Of a DNA stretch of 64,000 nucleotides, positions 60,286 through 64,000 are shown in pieces. Each line of letters starts with the position of its first letter. Positions within the stretch are counted from its first letter, which is position 1. This DNA is from Myoxocephalus aenaeus (lineage: Eukaryota; Chordata; Actinopteri; Perciformes; Cottidae). A program made the position numbers and the translations under genes. A model generated the notes under the pieces. That model saw only the letters and a program-made list of their open reading frames with translations. It had not been told where the DNA came from and did no database searches. The stretch spans positions 7,116,501 through 7,180,500 of the forward strand of contig JBAMJR010000089.1 in the NCBI GenBank assembly GCA_038501785.1. The letters run 5' to 3'.

Positions 60286-60892
60286 GATGTCGCTTTTCTC
60301 TGACTGAAAACTCTAGCGTGTGTACATGCTCAAGTGGGTAGTCCTTTGAGATTTTCCTGAGTGTACATTGGTTGTTTAGTTCACGAAATGGCGACGGACA
60401 TATGATTCAACAAATCACAGAGAAGGATTTTCGTTTTTTTTTTACCAGCGTCAGATGACACACTGCTGCCCTTTCACTTGCTTGATGATGTTAAAATTAT
60501 GCTGGGCTCTGCCTGGGCAGGCACCCGGAAGCAGGAAGTCTTCTCTTTCCGCCAGACGTAAAATTATATTTCTGCGATGTATTATGCTGTGAATATTTTA
60601 GAAACTTAGAGAAACGTTTTGAGTGTCACCATGCGAAAGCTCTTGGTGTACATTTGATCTAAAGGTTGACCTTCATTCTTTTGTTTCACGCAGGTATCTC
60701 CACATCTCTGAGCACTGAAATGTGGATGGACTTGGGAAGATTTGATGAATCAACCTTTGACAGGCCTTAAGGCTCTCGCCCGATTTTTGTATATTATCAT
60801 ACCTGTGTGTGTGTATATTATATACACACACACTAGTCTAGTCAATTGTAGACTTAATACTTACTGCTGTACTATACTGAATATTGTTTTGC

Positions 60893-60895
<3 letters not shown>

Positions 60896-60943
<48 letters not shown>
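60896..60943. repeat. (AT)n microsatellite
   Basis: About 48 bases of pure AT repeats ending exactly at the left end of the next transposon. The TA-rich site may be the insertion target, or the repeat may have expanded from its target duplication. Confidence 0.95.
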
Positions 60944-60946
<3 letters not shown>

Positions 60947-61756
60947 TGCTGTCAAACGATTAAAATATTTAATCGCGATTAATCGCATTTATGTCATAGT
61001 TAACTCGCGATTAATCGCAATTAATCGCAATTTTTTTCTTTTTGCATTTTAATGCTCTTATCAACATGAAAAAGTGGATTGGCTTGCTTTATTTTATTGA
61101 AAAACAACTGCCAAACAGGGCGGTACAAAATAAAATCACTGCACATTTCAGGTAAAGAAGGGTTTACAAAATAAAATTATAGAGTGCACCAGGCATGAAA
61201 ACGGGTCAGGGGTGAAAAAGGTGAGAAGGATATTACCCCTCTAGGGGGGTCCGGGGGCATGCTCCCCCGTAACAAAAATTTAAATATTCCATATTTTAAA
61301 GCATCAATCTGATGCATTTTGAGATGCTTTTTTTGCCAACCTGGGGAGAGCTGGAGAAACTTAACTTCAGCCATGAGTCAAAAATGATTATGGCCTCCTT
61401 ACTAAGTATTATGCAAGCCATTTCATGCCAGCCTGTCACTGGTCTAACATTTACAGTATATGAGGCACGATGTGGTAAGGGAGACCATGGCTGCCTTTGT
61501 TAGCATCATTTATATCTTTGATGCAGAGAATGCATCTGGTGAATCCCTGCCTGTTGATTTTGGAGAATACATCTCCTAGATGAAAGGACACCTCTTGCCC
61601 TTTTATTGAGACCTTGCCTTCCAGTTTTAGCCACGACCATTTCCAGCTGCATTTCAATCCAGCTGTTTAACAATGGCTGCATCCTTCTCCCCTAACACAC
61701 TCATTCTGCAAAAATAATGTTTGTATTGGTGTTAACTTCTAGTTTAGCCTTATTCA

Positions 61757-61946
61757 GACCTGCCAACCTTGATATATAACCTATATATTGATAAGTCATT
61801 AAATACTCGTCATGCATTATATTGCATTGCATATAATGTGTGCTGGTCAATTAGTCTAAAATTAATTTTAGACTAATTTTTACCAGCGTACTTTGACGTC
61901 AAAATGCGTATCCGCTACGCAAATTGCGTACAGGTTGGCAGGTCAG
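61757..61946. mobile_element. nested MITE with GACCTGCCAACCT termini
   Basis: 'gacctgccaacct' near 61,759 and 'aggttggcaggtc' near 61,932-61,944 are perfect 13-base inverted repeats about 185 bp apart. A 28-bp perfect palindrome is at 61,850-61,877. Similar words ('ccttattca', 'agcttattg') flank both sides but a clean target duplication is not evident. Confidence 0.55.
61850..61877. repeat. perfect 28-bp palindrome
   Basis: 'attagtctaaaatt' is followed directly by its exact reverse complement. Outer words 'gctggt' and 'accagc' extend the fold imperfectly. It lies centrally in the nested MITE. Confidence 0.9.
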
Positions 61947-62031
61947 CTTATTGATAGAACGGTGGACCACTTTACCTTCTGCCTTGTCAGTCCCCTCACC
62001 TCAAAATCTACCTCCTCAAAAACGGTAGCAT

Positions 62032-62080
62032 TATGCCGTGTTCACACCGGATGTGGCGCGTCCGGTGTGAACACGGCATA
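62032..62080. repeat. perfect hairpin with 20-bp arms
   Basis: Arms 62,032-62,051 and 62,061-62,080 are exact reverse complements (TATGCCGTGTTCACACCGGA on the left) around a 9-base GC-rich loop. The perfection suggests recent origin or selection against loop-out. It is probably a further foldback inserted in the composite element. Confidence 0.9.
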
Positions 62081-62435
62081 GGCTAATAATTTTCCACCGG
62101 AGCTTTAGCTAGCTGGCTAACGTTGCGTTCTCTCCTGCTGTGTTCAATGTGTTCACTCGCGCTCCCTTCTGGCACGCGCACCTGTTCGCAGTTCACTGAA
62201 TATCATTCATTTTAGCCGTATCGCGCTCACCATTCATTCATTTCAAACCGTAACGTTAGCCTAGCTTCCAAGCCCAAACGGCGTGCCTATTGTTTTGCTT
62301 CCGGTTGAGCTACATCCGGTGTGGGGCTCGTGAAGAAAAAAAAATTGGTTTGCGTTAACGCCGTTAATAACGCGCTGATATGACAGCACTAATATAATAT
62401 ATATATTACAGTGTTTCTCCTAGGTTTGCAGCTTC

Positions 62436-62458
62436 GGGGGGGGGGGGGGGGGGGGGGG
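62436..62458 (+). repeat. 23-base poly-G tract
   Basis: A run of 23 G just right of the TAGTGCTGTCA element, preceded by 'acagtgtttctcctagg', which resembles the start of another hAT-type terminus (CAGTGTTTC...). The true length is likely unstable. Confidence 0.95.
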
Positions 62459-62712
62459 CATTTTGTGACTCCATCTGTGCTTTTATAAATAACAGAATAA
62501 AGAAAATTGCAATCACTTTCAAGTAAATCAGATTGCTCCATCAGACAATTTTTTATTTTTAAATAAAAATCACTCAGAACAATGAAAATAAAGTTATATC
62601 TGTGTAAAAAATAACTAATATTTAGTTACTACTAAATAGCTAATTGTGGAAAACAATAAGCTTTTTTTTTTGCAAAACAAAACAGAATGAGTGCAGATAT
62701 GTGAGCATTAGG

Positions 62713-62747
62713 AAATATTATATCATAATAATTATGATATAATATTT
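62713..62747. repeat. perfect 17-bp-arm AT palindrome
   Basis: Two exact 17-base arms around one central base, all A/T but for one G/C pair. It would extrude readily as a cruciform. Confidence 0.9.
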
Positions 62748-62796
62748 CTCATATGAAAATATTACTAATAGGACAAAGCAAGATGCCATCTAAACT

Positions 62797-62804
62797 GTCT
62801 AGAC
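62797..62804. repeat. left 8-bp target-site duplication of the hAT element
   Basis: GTCTAGAC, identical to 63,307-63,314. The sequence is itself palindromic. Confidence 0.9.
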
Positions 62805-63306
62805 CAGGGGTGTCAAACTCATTTTAGTTAAGGGGCCGCATGCTGCCCATTTTGACCTCAAGTGGGCCGTACCAGTAAAATCACAGCATAATAACGCATA
62901 TATAATGACAATATTACTCTCTGTTTAAATCATTGTTGGAGGTTTTTGGATGATAAACCCTGTTTTAAGGTTTTTCTTCAATAAACTAGAAACATAAAGA
63001 CCAACAATTCAGACATCAGCCCACTGTTTACCTGCCTGGGCTCTCCTCTGCAGACTCCCTTGCAGTTAGGCAATATTTTTAGTAAAGTCAGTACTGTGAT
63101 TAATTGTGTCTGTGGCTCAATGGTTACCATGCATGTCTTACAATCAGAGGATCAGTGGTTCAAATCCATACTGAGGTTTTTTTTTTTTTTTTCAAATTTC
63201 TTTCAATTTTTTTTTTTTTCTCACATTTTTACAATTATCCTGCGGGCCGGACTGGACCCCCTGGCGGGCCGGATCAGGCCCGCGGGCCGTATGTTTGACA
63301 CCCCTG
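62805..63306. mobile_element. hAT-type non-autonomous transposon, 502 bp
   Basis: Terminal inverted repeats CAGGGGTGTCAAAC and GTTTGACACCCCTG are perfect over 14 bases. The element is flanked by an exact 8-bp duplication, GTCTAGAC, the hallmark of hAT insertion. GC-rich 'ggggccgcatgctgccc' and 'gcgggccggactgga' blocks lie just inside the ends, typical of this fish family. There is no transposase. The intact ends and perfect duplication suggest little decay since insertion. A tRNA-like unit and two T-tracts lie in the right half. Confidence 0.9.
63106..63174 (+). ncRNA. tRNA-like Pol III promoter unit inside the hAT element
   Basis: A-box-like TGGCTCAATGG (63,113-63,123) and a perfect B-box GGTTCAAATCC (63,157-63,167) stand at tRNA spacing, followed within ten bases by a long T-run that would stop Pol III. 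The segment between them resembles a tRNA body, but the acceptor stem does not close, so it is a tRNA-derived SINE head or relic and not a working tRNA. It seems carried inside the hAT element. Confidence 0.5.
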
Positions 63307-63314
63307 GTCTAGAC
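63307..63314. repeat. right 8-bp target-site duplication of the hAT element
   Basis: GTCTAGAC, matching 62,797-62,804 exactly. Confidence 0.9.
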
Positions 63315-64000
63315 TGTGTACTCTTGCATTCCAGCATTGAGCCTAATTCCATCGGCAAGAAAGTAAAATTAACAGTAATACATCCTTGATGTCTAAGTGA
63401 CTCGCAAAGGGAGAATTAAAAAAAGATTATTTTTTGATATTTTTTCTCTACTTTCTCACATCTCTTTAATATAACTCTTGAGAATTATCCGCTACCTATC
63501 TCATCCTGTGGTAAGCCCTTAAAATGGAGATTTTCTTTTTATTATTAAATAAGCTCATCTCTGTAAGATCTGAACACTGATACTGAATTACAAATGAGGC
63601 CGCACGATGTCAGAAATGTGTCTCTGTGATTACTTTTTCCCTTTTAAATATCATAGCTGTCTTTTGTCAAATTGAAAAGACTCAGAGAGATGAGCAATTG
63701 AAAGGCATGGTCTTTGAAAATTCTTTATTTTGATCCGCTGAAAAGTGTAGATTAGCTTCTCGTAACAAGACAGTATTGCCAAACAAGACACGAATGATGA
63801 AAGTGTCAAGTTGTTTGCAGCTCTAAATTATAATGTGCCAGTATTGGACTGTAGGTATGGAAAACAGCAGTAAGGCTTACAATAGCAGTACAAAAAAAAA
63901 CTTGGATCTTGTTTTTTTTTCTTTTCGTAACCAGCGCCACAAATATCCACCAAAAGATAAATAACTTCTCAGTGAGAACCTCCCATTTAATTTATGTATT
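63315..64000. other. gene-free stretch to the window end
   Basis: AT-rich DNA without a supported gene or repeat. Confidence 0.5.

Larger units (their letters stand above)
57574..60770 (-). mobile_element. piggyBac-type element, boundaries tentative
   Basis: The transposase gene identifies the superfamily. piggyBac elements insert at TTAA. The best candidate ends I can see are TTAA at 57,574-57,577, followed by GGCACTTGCAAAG, and TTAA at 60,767-60,770, whose inward reading on the minus strand is GGCCTGTCAAAG. These two 12-13-base termini agree imperfectly, as weak inverted repeats should. They would give a 3.2-kb element with about 550 bp of 3' and 480 bp of 5' flank. Other TTAA sites exist nearby (for example 60,491), so the limits are a proposal only. 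Confidence 0.35.
60944..62391. mobile_element. non-autonomous DNA transposon with TAGTGCTGTCA termini
   Basis: The 11-base termini TAGTGCTGTCA (60,944-60,954) and TGACAGCACTA (62,381-62,391) are perfect inverted repeats. Next to the left end come iterations of AATCGCGATTAATCGC. Next to the right end comes 'gcgttaacgccgttaataac'. This is a widespread fish repeat type that I would place with hAT-like elements. The flanks are TA-rich, so an 8-bp duplication cannot be judged. No transposase is encoded. Inside lie a block containing 'ctaggggggtccgggggcat', a separate MITE and a perfect hairpin, suggesting a composite of several insertions. Confidence 0.6.

Noticed and set aside
60470..60545. piggyBac right end at TTAA 60,491 near the palindrome TGCCTGGGCAGGCA
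   Set aside because: No convincing inverted partner was found on the left side of the gene; the TTAA-GGC pair fits somewhat better, though neither is proven.
63106..63174. Functional tRNA gene
   Set aside because: A and B boxes are good but acceptor and anticodon stems do not pair properly; kept only as a tRNA-like unit.

Overview
The window reads as non-genic DNA from a teleost fish. The base composition is AT-rich, long CA/GT and TA microsatellites are frequent, and several repeat families typical of ray-finned fish are present (DD36E Tc1-like, piggyBac, hAT, CACTG-ended and L2-like elements, and retroviral-type LTRs). I found no convincing host protein-coding exon, rRNA or functional tRNA. 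It is best described as an intergenic desert or part of a very large intron. Family names for repeats come from recall of fish repeat types, not from a database search.

Layout. 1-3.3 kb is unique-looking, with one GT/GC microsatellite. A frameshifted LINE endonuclease scrap lies at 3.3-3.6 kb, and worn interspersed repeats are scattered to 14.7 kb, including an L2-like reverse-transcriptase C-terminus at 9.5-9.95 kb. 15.6-16.3 kb holds two strong hairpins and a 110-bp tandem duplication. 16.3-28.2 kb is mostly unique-looking. An LTR-like block on the minus strand lies at 28.2-28.7 kb. A 250-bp segment is duplicated at 34.4 and 35.5 kb. A complete Tc1/mariner element with 29-bp perfect inverted repeats sits at 37,526-38,746; its transposase has a DD36E triad and one premature stop. 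A second LTR-like sequence is at 43.45-43.86 kb. A 2.35-kb CACTG-ended element rich in ACAGTA motifs occupies 46,962-49,310 and carries three exon-like segments with good splice signals. A hAT-like remnant lies at 54.5-55.3 kb.

The most gene-like locus is a piggyBac-type transposase on the minus strand (58.13-60.29 kb). It has an acidic first exon, a 291-nt intron holding a 60-bp tandem repeat, and a long second exon with all the catalytic aspartates. A TAA stop then falls immediately before, and in frame with, a 46-codon cysteine-rich zinc domain. The right end of the window is a nest of DNA transposons: an element with TAGTGCTGTCA termini (60,944-62,391) that contains a smaller MITE and a perfect 20-bp hairpin, then a 502-bp hAT-type element with a perfect 8-bp target duplication (62,805-63,306) that contains a tRNA-like Pol III promoter.

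The recognisable genes do not form a host pathway; each is a mobile-element gene. The points most worth follow-up are the piggyBac gene with its isolated zinc domain, the spliceable exons inside the CACTG element, and the tRNA-like unit inside the hAT element.
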